Assembly: GCF_900103165.1 (NCBI RefSeq)
Contig: NZ_FNKY01000001.1
Location: 1,178,001-1,242,000, forward strand
Direction: 5' to 3'
DNA length: 64,000 nt
Origin: Nitrosospira multiformis
GTDB taxonomy: Bacteria > Pseudomonadota > Gammaproteobacteria > Burkholderiales > Nitrosomonadaceae
The notes below the pieces were generated by a model. It searched no databases. It worked only from the letters and a program-made list of their open reading frames with translations, and was not told where the DNA came from. The position numbers and the translations under genes were made by a program. Shown here one piece after another: positions 9,139-17,432 of the stretch (position 1 is its first letter; each line of letters begins with the position of its first letter).

Positions 9139-9936
9139 CTAAAAAAGCCCGATCAGCATCTTTGTCCCCAGCAAATAAAGCAGCACCACAAAAATTTTCT
9201 TGAGCGTGGCGGTCTGTACGATATGAGTCGTTTTTGCACCCAAGGGTGCAGTCAGCGTACTGGCCAGTACGATCCACCCCAATGCCGGTAAATAAACGTA
9301 TCCCAGGCTGTATTCCGGCAGCGGCTGGGATTGTGCCATGCCATTTGCAATGTAGCCGATGGCCCCCGCCATCGCGATGGGAAAGCCCACTGCCGCGGCG
9401 GTGCCGATGGCATGCTGCAACCTGACGTTGCAGTACGAAAGGAATGGCACCGTCAGCAACCCCCCGCCGATCGCAACAAAGCTGGAAACCGCGCCGATAA
9501 TGCTGCCGGCCCCGAACATTCCTGGCCTGCCGGGGAGCGTGCGGCCAGGCCTGGGAGTAATTCTTAACAGCATCTGGGTGGCAGCGTAATAAATGAATAC
9601 GACAAATATCACACTCAGGAACTGGCTGGAAAGCATGCTGACCAGCGTCGCCCCCGCCAGCGTGCCAACGATGATTCCCGGCGTTATATATCGTACGACT
9701 TGCCAGTTTACCGCGCCGTGAGCATGATGAGTACGCAGGCTGGAAACGGAAGTGAATATGATTGCCGCCATGGTAGTGCCGAGGGCAAGATGCAGGATGC
9801 GATCAGGAGGAAAATGCTGGGCGCTGAAAATGAAAGTGAGCACCGGCACCATGATTAGTCCGCCGCCGATACCCAGCAATCCGGCGAAGAAACCGACAAT
9901 CGTGCCTAACAGCAAATACGCCGGCCACCACTCCAC
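9139..9936 (-). CDS. TauE/SafE family sulfite or anion exporter
   Basis: A 265-residue polytopic inner-membrane protein with about seven or eight hydrophobic segments. The family's paired glycine-rich motifs are present, FFAGLLGIGGGLIMVPVL near residue 15 and the second-half equivalent VSSFVAIGGGLLTVPFL. PGIIVGTLAGA is typical too. Members move sulfite, sulfoacetate or other small organosulfur anions, but the substrate cannot be read from sequence. The gene is followed on the minus strand by the transposase relic. Confidence 0.85.
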   Translation of the reverse strand: MEWWPAYLLLGTIVGFFAGLLGIGGGLIMVPVLTFIFSAQHFPPDRILHLALGTTMAAIIFTSVSSLRTHHAHGAVNWQVVRYITPGIIVGTLAGATLVSMLSSQFLSVIFVVFIYYAATQMLLRITPRPGRTLPGRPGMFGAGSIIGAVSSFVAIGGGLLTVPFLSYCNVRLQHAIGTAAAVGFPIAMAGAIGYIANGMAQSQPLPEYSLGYVYLPALGWIVLASTLTAPLGAKTTHIVQTATLKKIFVVLLYLLGTKMLIGLF

Positions 9937-9978
9937 GTCAAATTTTGCTGTACGGTTTCAGTCGCTGAAAGCAGGTCA

Positions 9979-10434
9979 TTACAAAATTCCCATAATGAAT
10001 TTCCATTCTGCCGGATCTACCGGCGTGATGGACAGGCGGCTGCCTTTTTGCAGGATGCGCAGGCTGGCCAGCTCGGGGTAGCTGCGTAATTCCTTGATGC
10101 CAACCAGGCGGGTTTTTTTGACAAACTGCACATCCACATTGAACCAGCGTGGATTCTCCGGCATCGCTTTCGGATCAAAATATTTGCTGCCAGCATCGAA
10201 CTGGGTGGTGTCGGGATACGCGCGCTTGCAGACTTCGGCAATCCCCACGATTCCCGGTTGCTCGCAACTCGAATGATAGAAAAAAACCTGATCGCCAACG
10301 CGCATCTGGTCGCGCATGAAGTTGCGTGCCTGATAATTGCGCACCCCATACCATGCGACAGTTTGCTTGGGCATCGACGCAAGGTCGTCGATGCTTACAT
10401 CGGAAGGCTCCGATTTCATTAGCCAGTAACGCAT
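9979..10434 (-). CDS. EVE-domain protein
   Basis: A 151-residue single-domain protein of the EVE family, related to PUA domains and thought to read modified bases in nucleic acid. Family landmarks are YWLMKSEPSDVSIDDL, WYGVRNYQARNFMRDQM, GDQVFFYHSSCEQPGIVGIAEV, DPRW-like NPRWFNVDVQFV and a C-terminal RLSITPVDPAEWKFI. It lies between the TauE-like gene and katA, all on the minus strand. Its target in bacteria is not established. Confidence 0.88.
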   Translation of the reverse strand: MRYWLMKSEPSDVSIDDLASMPKQTVAWYGVRNYQARNFMRDQMRVGDQVFFYHSSCEQPGIVGIAEVCKRAYPDTTQFDAGSKYFDPKAMPENPRWFNVDVQFVKKTRLVGIKELRSYPELASLRILQKGSRLSITPVDPAEWKFIMGIL

Positions 10435-10601
10435 ATATTATTCACCTGTAGGTACACTATCGTCACTCATTCCAGTGCCACGCCCGGGATAGTATAACGG
10501 AACCGCCACAGCACGGCAGCGCGACTTCAATAGCTGAAGTCGGCCCCAATTATTTGGGAGTCCTGAGGTTTGGAATGCCGTCCGCCAGGGCTCTTCCCTT
10601 C

Positions 10602-12056
10602 CTAAGATACTTCATTAAGCGGGATTCCCAGTGCATCGGCCACTCCCTTGCCATAGGCCGGGTCGGCTTTCAGGCAGTTTCCTATATGGCGAATCTGGAT
10701 TTCCCGAGGCGCACCGCCGATCGACCGTGCGGTGTTCTCAAACAACACTTGTTGCTGTGCGGGGGGCATCAGGCGGAACAGATTACCGGGCTGGGAGTAG
10801 TAATCCTCGTCCACGCGATGATTCCAGTGGTCGGCAGCGCCTTCCAGGCTCAACGGTGGTTCGGAGAAATCCGGTTGCTGCTGCCACTCGCCGTAGCTGT
10901 TCGGTTCATAGCCAAGTGTGCCGCCATAATTACCGTCTACGCGCATCGCGCCATCGCGGTGGTAGCTGTGAAACGGGCAACGTGCCGCATTCACCGGTAT
11001 GAGGTGATGGTTGACGCCGAGACGGTAACGCTGGGCGTCGCCATATGAAAACAGCCGGCCTTGCAGCATCTTGTCGGGAGAGAAACCGATGCCTGGCACG
11101 ACGTTGGCTGGATTGAAGGCCGCTTGTTCCACCTCGGCAAAAAAGTTTTCTGGATTGCGGTTCAACTCCATCACGCCCACTTCAATCGGCGGGTAGTCCT
11201 TGTGCGGCCAGATCTTGGTCAAGTCAAAGGGGTGGTACGGACAGGTTGTTGCTTCTTTTTCCGGCATGATTTGAACAAACAGCGTCCATTTGGGGAAGTC
11301 GCTTTTTTCGATACTTTCGTACAGATCACGCTGGTGGCTTTCGCGATCTTTCCCGATGATGGCAGCGGCTTCCGCATCGGTAAGATTGCGTATTCCCTGC
11401 TGCGTCTTGAAGTGGAATTTGACCCAGTGGCGTTCGTTAGCGGCATTGATAAAGCTGAATGTGTGGCTGCCAAACCCGTGCATGTGCCGGTAGCTGGCGG
11501 GGATGCCGCGGTCGCTCATGACGATGGTGACCTGATGCAGCGCTTCCGGCAGGGATGTCCAGAAATCCCAGTTGTTGCGCGGGCTGCGCAGGTTGGTGCG
11601 CGGATCGCGCTTGACGGCATGATTCAAGTCCGGAAACTTAAGCGGATCACGCAGAAAAAATACCGGTGTGTTATTGCCTACCAGATCCCAGTTGCCTTCC
11701 TCGGTGTAGAACTTCAGCGCGAATCCGCGAATATCGCGCTCGGCATCGGCGGCGCCGCGCTCACCCGCTACCGTCGTGAAGCGGGCGAACAACTCGGTTT
11801 TCTTGCCTACCTGAGAAAAAATCTTTGCCCGTGTGTAGCGAGTAATATCGTGCGTCACGGTAAACGTGCCATAGGCGCCTGAACCCTTGGCGTGCATGCG
11901 CCGCTCAGGAATGACTTCGCGGTCAAAATGGGCGAGCTTTTCCAGGAACCATACGTCCTGGAGGAGTGCCGGACCGCGCAGCCCCGCGGTCATGACATTC
12001 TGATTATCAGCAACAGGCGCGCCTGCGTTGGTGGTCAATTTCTTGTCATTGCTCAT
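10602..12056 (-). CDS. katA: Monofunctional haem catalase (KatA type)
   Basis: Dismutates hydrogen peroxide. At 484 residues it is a small-subunit catalase without the C-terminal flavodoxin-like domain. Catalytic His55 lies in [15 protein letters not shown], Asn128 in [17 protein letters not shown], and the haem-ligating tyrosine in [14 protein letters not shown]. Bovine His74-Asn147 spacing is preserved (73 residues). AAGGAGAT lies just upstream of the ATG as a strong ribosome site. No OxyR-type site was recognised in the 240-base divergent gap before the CapA-like gene. Confidence 0.95.
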   Translation of the reverse strand: MSNDKKLTTNAGAPVADNQNVMTAGLRGPALLQDVWFLEKLAHFDREVIPERRMHAKGSGAYGTFTVTHDITRYTRAKIFSQVGKKTELFARFTTVAGERGAADAERDIRGFALKFYTEEGNWDLVGNNTPVFFLRDPLKFPDLNHAVKRDPRTNLRSPRNNWDFWTSLPEALHQVTIVMSDRGIPASYRHMHGFGSHTFSFINAANERHWVKFHFKTQQGIRNLTDAEAAAIIGKDRESHQRDLYESIEKSDFPKWTLFVQIMPEKEATTCPYHPFDLTKIWPHKDYPPIEVGVMELNRNPENFFAEVEQAAFNPANVVPGIGFSPDKMLQGRLFSYGDAQRYRLGVNHHLIPVNAARCPFHSYHRDGAMRVDGNYGGTLGYEPNSYGEWQQQPDFSEPPLSLEGAADHWNHRVDEDYYSQPGNLFRLMPPAQQQVLFENTARSIGGAPREIQIRHIGNCLKADPAYGKGVADALGIPLNEVS

Positions 12057-12295
12057 AGGTATCTCCTTGTATCCGGAATCGGGTTTATTTGAAGCGGCTA
12101 TCGTTCTTAATGATTAGTGTACTGGACAGATCCTCCGTAGTCACGGATTGACATCCGTACACGTGAGCATTGGATAGCCGCGCTACTCCCGGAGTACGGA
12201 ATTACGGACTAATGCCAGATCTGCCCGGATATCGAACTTGTTCTGGTTTATCGTCTAACATAAAGATCACAGTCATGCGATTGTTGATTATTGTC

Positions 12296-13609
12296 ATGAG
12301 AAAACCCAATGAAGCTCAAACAAACCCACAGCTGGAGCGTCGTGAGTTTCTTGTTTCGGCCCTCGCTACAGGATTCGCCATGATAGTTCGCCCGTTTGAG
12401 GCGCTGATGAGCACGACCCATGGCATGACCGTCGGCACCCATGAAGCAGGGGCCAGCGCGGAGGATCGCGAGCATGATGCTTCAGGGCAGGGTTCCGGTT
12501 CCATCATGCTGTTTCTATGCGGCGATGTCATGACAGGCAGGGGGATAGACCAGGTCTTGCCCCATCCCGGCAACCCTGTTCTTTACGAGCGGTACATGAA
12601 AAGTGCGACTGGTTACATGGAACTTGCCGAAGAAGTGAGTGGACCAATTCCGAAGCCAGTGGATTTTTCCTATATCTGGGGTGATGCCCTTGCCGAATTG
12701 GAGCGAAGGAAGCCCGACGTGCGCATCATTAATCTCGAAACTGCGATCACCCGCAGCGACGAGGTGGAGAACAAGGCAGTCAATTACCGGATGCATCCGG
12801 ACAATATTCCCTGTATTACCGCGGCAGGTATCGATTGCTGCGCGCTTGCCAACAATCATGTTCTGGATTGGGGATATGCCGGCCTTGTCGAGACGCTGAA
12901 AACCTTGAGAATGGCTGGTATCAAAGTGGCGGGGGCGGGTTTGAATATTCAACAGGCGCGGGCTTCCACGGTGTCGGCCGTGCGGGGAAAGGGAAGGGTG
13001 CTTGTATTCTCATTTGGTTCTGAAACCAGCGGCATACCCTGGAGCTGGGCCGCTTCGGCGGAGAAACCGGGGGTCAATTTGTTGCGCGACTTTTCTTCCA
13101 AAACGGTTCGAGGCATTCACGATAACATCAGATCCGTAAAGCTCCCTGGCGACATTGTGGTTGCTTCGATTCACTGGGGCAATAACTGGGGTTATGAGAT
13201 TCCGCGTGATCAACAGGAATTCGCTTGCCAATTAATTGATGAAGCCGCTGTGGATGTCGTTTACGGTCACTCATCGCATCATGTGAAACGGATCGAGACT
13301 TATAAGGGGAAATTGATACTCTACGGCTGCGGCGACTTTATGAATGACTATGAAGGGATTTCGGGGCATGAGGCATACCGGGGAGATTTGTCTCTGATGT
13401 ATTTTGCAAGGATGGAGTCCTCGACCGGCAATCTGATCAGCTTGCACATGACGCCCATGCAGATTAAGAAGTTCAGGTTAAATCGCGCATCTGCGAATGA
13501 TGCCATCTGGCTGAGGGATACCCTCAGTAGGGAAGGCAAAAGATCTGGGACTTCGGTGGAGCTTAACGCCGATAATTCTTTGATGCTGCAGTGGATATCG
13601 CTAAGTTAA
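12296..13609 (+). CDS. CapA-family metallophosphatase with Tat-like signal
   Basis: A 437-residue protein of the PGA_cap/CapA family, a calcineurin-like phosphoesterase fold. Motifs in order: FLCGDVMTGRGID, NLETAITRS, ALANNHVLDWG, SIHWGNNWGYE, VVYGHSSHHV and LYGCGDFMNDY. The N-terminus carries ERREFLVSALATGFAM, resembling a twin-arginine signal, so export is likely. CapA proteins act in poly-gamma-glutamate capsule assembly, but no capB or capC is nearby, so the substrate is open. The frame reaches a TTG at 12170 and an ATG at 12275. The ATG at 12296 best fits a signal peptide. A perfect -35-like TTGACA sits at 12148-12153. Confidence 0.8.
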   Translation: MRKPNEAQTNPQLERREFLVSALATGFAMIVRPFEALMSTTHGMTVGTHEAGASAEDREHDASGQGSGSIMLFLCGDVMTGRGIDQVLPHPGNPVLYERYMKSATGYMELAEEVSGPIPKPVDFSYIWGDALAELERRKPDVRIINLETAITRSDEVENKAVNYRMHPDNIPCITAAGIDCCALANNHVLDWGYAGLVETLKTLRMAGIKVAGAGLNIQQARASTVSAVRGKGRVLVFSFGSETSGIPWSWAASAEKPGVNLLRDFSSKTVRGIHDNIRSVKLPGDIVVASIHWGNNWGYEIPRDQQEFACQLIDEAAVDVVYGHSSHHVKRIETYKGKLILYGCGDFMNDYEGISGHEAYRGDLSLMYFARMESSTGNLISLHMTPMQIKKFRLNRASANDAIWLRDTLSREGKRSGTSVELNADNSLMLQWISLS

Positions 13610-13692
13610 CGCAGACTGAAGGGTTTTTTGAGTAAGTTTTACGTAATGTGAGGACGGACTTAAGGACATGCAGACGGCTAACATTATTTCTT

Positions 13693-13764
13693 CGTCATTC
13701 CCGCAAAAGCGGGAATCCACAGTTTTTATGGAGCTACTGGATTCCCGCTTTTGCGGGAATGACG
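13693..13764. repeat. Perfect 27-bp inverted palindrome pair upstream of GIY-YIG gene
   Basis: CGTCATTCCCGCAAAAGCGG (start of the left arm, 13693-13719) is exactly inverted at 13738-13764 with 18 bases between. Each arm is itself a small hairpin, ATTCCCGC/GCGGGAAT around AAAA or TTTT. This resembles the REP-like and dRS3-like palindromes scattered through many proteobacterial genomes. A third, single arm lies after the adjacent nuclease gene at 14164-14190. Confidence 0.85.
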
Positions 13765-13810
13765 ACTGGGTTTTCAATTCGATGAAAATTACAATCTGGA
13801 ACGTGTACTG

Positions 13811-14101
13811 ATGGAACGTAGTCCCGCCGTCTATATCCTTGCAAGCAAGCGTAACGGCACACTTTATATCGGTGTGACCAGTAACCTGGTGAAGCGGGTG
13901 TGGGAGCACAAGCAAAACCTCGGGGAAGGTTTTACCCGCAAATATGGTGTGCATACGCTGGTTTACTTCGAAATGCACGATGAAATGACCGAGGCGATCC
14001 GGCGCGAGAAACAACTCAAAAAATGGAACCGGTTGTGGAAGATTGAATTGATCGAGAAGACCAATCCTGATTGGAGGGATTTATGGCAGGGGATTGTTTA
14101 G
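13811..14101 (+). CDS. Small GIY-YIG nuclease-domain protein
   Basis: A 96-residue protein that is almost only a GIY-YIG domain. The paired motifs are AVYILASKRNG (residues 6-16) and LYIGVTSNLVKRVWEHK (18-34), with the catalytic arginine at 29, then YFEMHDEMTEAIRREKQLKKW with the metal-binding glutamate, and NPDW near the end. Free-standing members of this group (UPF0213-like) have no settled function. The gene stands alone between palindromic repeats (13693-13764 and 14164-14190), suggesting that it may travel with them. Confidence 0.88.
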   Translation: MERSPAVYILASKRNGTLYIGVTSNLVKRVWEHKQNLGEGFTRKYGVHTLVYFEMHDEMTEAIRREKQLKKWNRLWKIELIEKTNPDWRDLWQGIV

Positions 14102-14163
14102 CGCTGGACTGGGTTGTATGTTTAGTTATCCGTGGCTTATCAGTCGTTATACAGCTGGAGGAC

Positions 14164-14190
14164 TGGATTCCCGTTTTCGCGGGAATGACG
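14164..14190. repeat. Single palindrome arm downstream of GIY-YIG gene
   Basis: TGGATTCCCGTTTTCGCGGG (14164-14183) continues to 14190 and matches the right arm at 13738-13764 with two differences in 27. It lies 62 bases after the GIY-YIG stop, so the nuclease gene is bracketed by copies of one repeat. Confidence 0.75.
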
Positions 14191-14266
14191 ATGGGAGAGA
14201 GGGGCGGACGGATAATTAATGGAGATCGATACTCCATGGAGAGCTTTGTTTAAATTCATTGATGAA

Positions 14267-15751
14267 TCAAGGTTGCCCGGCTCCGGGTAACCTAAGAAAC
14301 TCGCGCCGTGTTTTCGGTCCATAGGTAAGAAAGTGCGGCTCAGGGCGCTCAAGGTAGGCAAGCCGCTCGCGCGCGATTCGGTCGCGCTGGGTATACCGTT
14401 TCACTTCCTCCGGGCTGATCGAATATACCCTCGCTGCGTTGAGTCCAAAGATTTTAGCGCGTAGCCGTGGCGTAATTTCAGGATAATTATACTTCGCGCG
14501 CATTTCGGCAGAGATCTGGAATGCGCGGAACGCCTGGATCTGGTCCTGCGGGGAGCCGTACCATATGGAGTCCGTGCCCCAAAGGACATTATTCTCGCCG
14601 CAGTACTTCAGAAGCTTGCCTAGCGCATGCGCCGCGGCCTCCGGGTCGCGCATCAGGTAACGCCAGGTACTGCCGAGCTCGGCGTAAACATTACTGTTGG
14701 GTGCGACGCCATTTTCGATGAGTGAGCGGATCAGGGTATCGATGCCATCATCCGCGCCCCTGCCCTCGAAGGCACGCTCGGGGACGCTGGTGACGAAACC
14801 CGAGTGATAGATCAGGAAAGCAACGTCGGGGAAGCGTTTGGCGATAACACCGATGTCGCTGCATTGGCTATGTTCATAGGATTGTTTGCCGAAGGGCAGC
14901 CCCTTGTGGATACAGATGACCTTAACGCCGAGTTTGCGTGCCTTTTCGATGAACTGGATGCCAATATCATCCGACAGGAAATAACCTTTGCCGCCCGGAC
15001 CGAACTGGGTATAAGTTTTCCACGCGGACACACCCCAGCGCTCTTTCAACTCATCCATTGCGTCGAGATCACCCGTTTGGTTGGGATTGACGCGTCCATG
15101 GAGCAGCAGACGATGCATGCCTTCCATCCGGTCGACGATCCTGCGTATCGCATCCGCAGTCTGGATGGTAAGCGGCTCGGCATCGGGTGCCGAGGGGACA
15201 AAAGAGAGTACCATCATGTCAGTATCGGAATCGAGGAATACGTCCTTGATGAATTCCTCGGGCCCGAGGCAGCGCAAGTAGCTGCGCGAGCCGGGCTCTG
15301 CTGCGAGCGCACAGCCTGCCTTGGGCATCTGGCTTAACGGGGTGTTGCCGGCGGGAAGTTTCCGCAGCCAGGCGCCATTCGGGTCCACGAAGTGGCCTTG
15401 CACATCGAAGATGAATTCTTCCTTGCCACCGCCGATAGCAGCTTGCGCGAGCGACGGCTCAAGCGCGGCTTCAGCCGGTAGATCGAAAAATCCGCCTAAT
15501 TTGCCAGCCGCGGCATTTGCCGCATTAAAAGCAAGAAGCGTGGAGGCCGCGCCGCACGCGGAAATGAGAAAATCTCTTCGTGAAACAGCTAAACACTTCG
15601 CATTGGAGGTCGCAGCTTCGTGAGCGAGGCGGTTTGCGGCGTTATTCGCGGGCGATAACGGCACCGGCTCGAATTCTCCGTTCGAGGTTGTGTCGAGTTT
15701 GATGGGGAGGCGGGTGCCATCGGGATCAATGCGGGAGTTGGATGGGTTCAT
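14267..15751 (-). CDS. Tat-exported amidohydrolase-2 family protein
   Basis: A 494-residue metal-dependent hydrolase of the amidohydrolase-related (ACMSD-like) group. After an unusually long charged N-terminus, SRRDFLISACGAASTLLAF (about residues 57-75) forms a twin-arginine signal, so the enzyme should be folded before export. The TIM-barrel metal motifs appear as FDVQGHFVDP, HGRVNP, ICIHKGLPFG, LIYHSGF and LWGTDSIWYGSP. The usual DxHxH pattern is replaced by DVQGH, so metal binding may differ. The C-terminal RRDRIARE-like stretch and KTRREFLRLPGAG are basic. The substrate is unknown. Confidence 0.78.
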   Translation of the reverse strand: MNPSNSRIDPDGTRLPIKLDTTSNGEFEPVPLSPANNAANRLAHEAATSNAKCLAVSRRDFLISACGAASTLLAFNAANAAAGKLGGFFDLPAEAALEPSLAQAAIGGGKEEFIFDVQGHFVDPNGAWLRKLPAGNTPLSQMPKAGCALAAEPGSRSYLRCLGPEEFIKDVFLDSDTDMMVLSFVPSAPDAEPLTIQTADAIRRIVDRMEGMHRLLLHGRVNPNQTGDLDAMDELKERWGVSAWKTYTQFGPGGKGYFLSDDIGIQFIEKARKLGVKVICIHKGLPFGKQSYEHSQCSDIGVIAKRFPDVAFLIYHSGFVTSVPERAFEGRGADDGIDTLIRSLIENGVAPNSNVYAELGSTWRYLMRDPEAAAHALGKLLKYCGENNVLWGTDSIWYGSPQDQIQAFRAFQISAEMRAKYNYPEITPRLRAKIFGLNAARVYSISPEEVKRYTQRDRIARERLAYLERPEPHFLTYGPKTRREFLRLPGAGQP

Positions 15752-15866
15752 ATAGGCAGATCCTTTTCTATATGGAACAGACAGGACGAAAATCTTTTCT
15801 TCACTTCACGAGCGGGTCATGCGTTTCATCGCATATGGCCGCATGCCTGGAGCAGCGAAACAGATT

Positions 15867-15905
15867 GAAGACAAAAAAAGCGGCATGGCCGCTTTTTTTG
15901 TCTTC
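15867..15905. terminator. Bidirectional intrinsic terminator
   Basis: A 39-base near-perfect palindrome: GAAGACAAAAAAAGCGGC, centre ATG, then its inverse ending in TTTTTTTGTCTTC. The G+C core AGCGGC/GCCGCT is flanked by seven A on one side and seven T on the other, so it can stop transcription from both sides. It lies just past the 3' end of 6S RNA (minus strand) and upstream of the amidohydrolase gene. Confidence 0.85.
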
Positions 15906-15912
15906 TGCAATA

Positions 15913-16092
15913 AAGTCCCCGCAGATGCCGTCAGACCATTTATCTTGAACCTTAAGGTCCAAGGTGGTCACTAGCCGGACGCATCAGGCGCTTCCAATAG
16001 GATGCGCACAACAGCGTCACTTTGGTTCGTAACCGATTCTTAAAAAAGTTGGTTCAAAGAATATAGGTCTAAACGAACACCGCAGGGAACAA
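15913..16092 (-). ncRNA. ssrS: 6S RNA
   Basis: The RNA mimics an open promoter and sequesters housekeeping RNA polymerase in slow growth. On the minus strand, GTTCCCTGCGGTGTTCG at the 5' end can pair with CGGCATCTGCGGGGAC at the 3' end to form the closing stem. The internal CTTTGAACC and the 3' block ACCTTGGACCTTAAGGTTCA match the conserved 6S arms. At about 180 bases it has the standard length. It lies 106 bases downstream of zapA, the usual place in proteobacteria, and a strong terminator follows. The ends are estimates to within a few bases. Confidence 0.85.
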
Positions 16093-16198
16093 CTTTTACC
16101 CGTTCTCACCCTCAGACAGAATAATCCGCTTACTACATTCCGCCTTGAGCGCAAGCTGGAAACCTAACCTGGCTGACCTGAAAGCTTCATAATACGGA

Positions 16199-16507
16199 TT
16201 AAAACAGCTTGTCTTGCTCCGGCATTACGGCATCAAGCGCCACCTGCATGTGAACGATTCTACGCTTAAATTCTTCCATGTCAAAGCCTCCTCTTTTTCT
16301 TGTCGTGAGCAATTCATGAGCGATGTTGAGCGCCGCCATGATGGCGACGCGCTCGGAACCCACCACCTTCCCGCTGTCCCTGATTTCACGCATTTTTTTA
16401 TCAAGATAAGCAACCGCTTGCAGCAATTCCTCGCGTTCCTCGTCAGGGCAGGTGACCCGGAATTCGCGTCCCATAATCGTGACGTCCATGGTAGCGGTGG
16501 TTCTCAT
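16199..16507 (-). CDS. zapA: Cell division protein ZapA
   Basis: A 102-residue FtsZ-binding protein that cross-links protofilaments at the division ring. VTIMGREFRVTCPDEEREELLQAVAYLDKKMREIRDSG is a typical ZapA N-terminal domain. SERVAIMAALNIAHELL follows, then a charged C-terminal helix. It starts inside the stop of the preceding small coiled-coil gene (ATGA overlap) and is followed by 6S RNA, the conserved zapA-ssrS order. Confidence 0.92.
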   Translation of the reverse strand: MRTTATMDVTIMGREFRVTCPDEEREELLQAVAYLDKKMREIRDSGKVVGSERVAIMAALNIAHELLTTRKRGGFDMEEFKRRIVHMQVALDAVMPEQDKLF

Positions 16508-16704
16508 TCTTCGCTTTCGGGAAGTTGCGTCAGAAGGGCGTCCAGACGGCCAGCTGCGGCGCTTATTTTTTCCGCCAGATGTTTATTTTCGCTAGCGGCG
16601 CTCGCCAATTGCTGGCGCAACTGAATATTTTCCGATCGCAGCTGCTGGCACAATCGCACGAATTGATTAATTTTCTCTTCCAGAGAGCTGAGTTCGGATT
16701 CCAT
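16504..16704 (-). CDS. Small coiled-coil protein, ZapB-like (TIGR02449 type)
   Basis: A 66-residue all-helical protein whose heptads run through LSSLEEKINQFVRLCQQLR, ENIQLRQQLASAASENKHL and AEKISAAAGRLDALL. It sits directly before zapA with a four-base overlap, a place usually held by a ZapB-like partner that bridges ZapA to chromosome organisation. The frame can be read from a TTG at 16740, but the ATG at 16704 starts at the coiled coil and is preferred. The role is inferred from position and shape. Confidence 0.75.
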   Translation of the reverse strand: MESELSSLEEKINQFVRLCQQLRSENIQLRQQLASAASENKHLAEKISAAAGRLDALLTQLPESEE

Positions 16705-16875
16705 CGGCTCACTATAGTTCGGAAATCCTTGTTGAGTCAACTGATAAGGGAGTTGTTCAAATGTTGTTTCCAGGTCTGCCGCGCCAATTTCATTTGCGGG
16801 TCCCGTATGACGAAAATACCTATCCGAATGATTCAGTCAGGCAGTCTGATTCTGGTAGAATTCCCGCCACGTTTA

Positions 16876-17120
16876 AGGTGCTTTGGCCGCTGTGCGGCCG
16901 AGTTAAACGGGAACCAGGTAAAGGGAACCTCTGAATAAGTCATTCAGAGGTTCCTTGATGCCTGGGCTGCCCCCGCAACGGTAAGCAAGTGCGGACGTAT
17001 CAACCAGGGACCTCTGAATAAGTTTTTCGTGTGTTTAGAGGCTCTCTGATGCCACTGTGAATTCTCCAGTTCATGGGAAGGCGATACGTCAAAACTTGCG
17101 AGCCCGGATACCGGCCTCAA
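16876..17120 (+). promoter_or_regulatory. Cobalamin (B12) riboswitch
   Basis: Conserved blocks appear in order: AAGGTGCTTTGG, GAGTTAAACGGGAACCAGG, GCCTGGGCTGCCCCCGCAAC, GGTAAGC, GATGCCACTGTG, GGGAAGGCG and GAGCCCGGATACCGGCC. This is the B12 box and receptor core, about 245 bases long. It precedes a BtuB-like receptor gene whose start is 313 bases after the riboswitch, so adenosylcobalamin should shut that gene off. Two peripheral arms are enlarged. One is a perfect 13-bp stem at 16924-16954; the other is at about 17005-17047. Both contain CCTCTGAATAAGT. Confidence 0.92.
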
Positions 17121-17432
17121 ACGCATACGGCATGGGGAACTATCGCGTGGGGCGGTATCCTGATCGATCCTTTTTCGTTCACGACATCTGCGCGGTAATT
17201 CTCCGTTTATTAAAACAGTGGACGGGGCGTCTGCTTAACACCGAGTTCGTGCATTTCATTTCAGATAAACGGCTGCTTTTTGTGGTTCGTATATACCCGG
17301 TTGGGTCTACGCATCGATAAACGCGAGCGTGCCAATACGCAAAGGCGCTCTTTGGCGACACCCGATATCGAAACATGCGTCCCGATCTGAAGTGAAGGGC
17401 ATATTAATACCAATACCCGTGAGGAGTAATGA

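Noticed and set aside
11061-11882. 273-codon open frame on the plus strand inside katA
   Set aside because: It is antisense to a catalase with complete motifs, has no recognisable domain, and is the kind of open frame produced by G+C-biased third positions.
14804-15337. 177-codon plus-strand frame inside the amidohydrolase gene
   Set aside because: It is antisense to a Tat-signal enzyme with metal motifs; no independent support.
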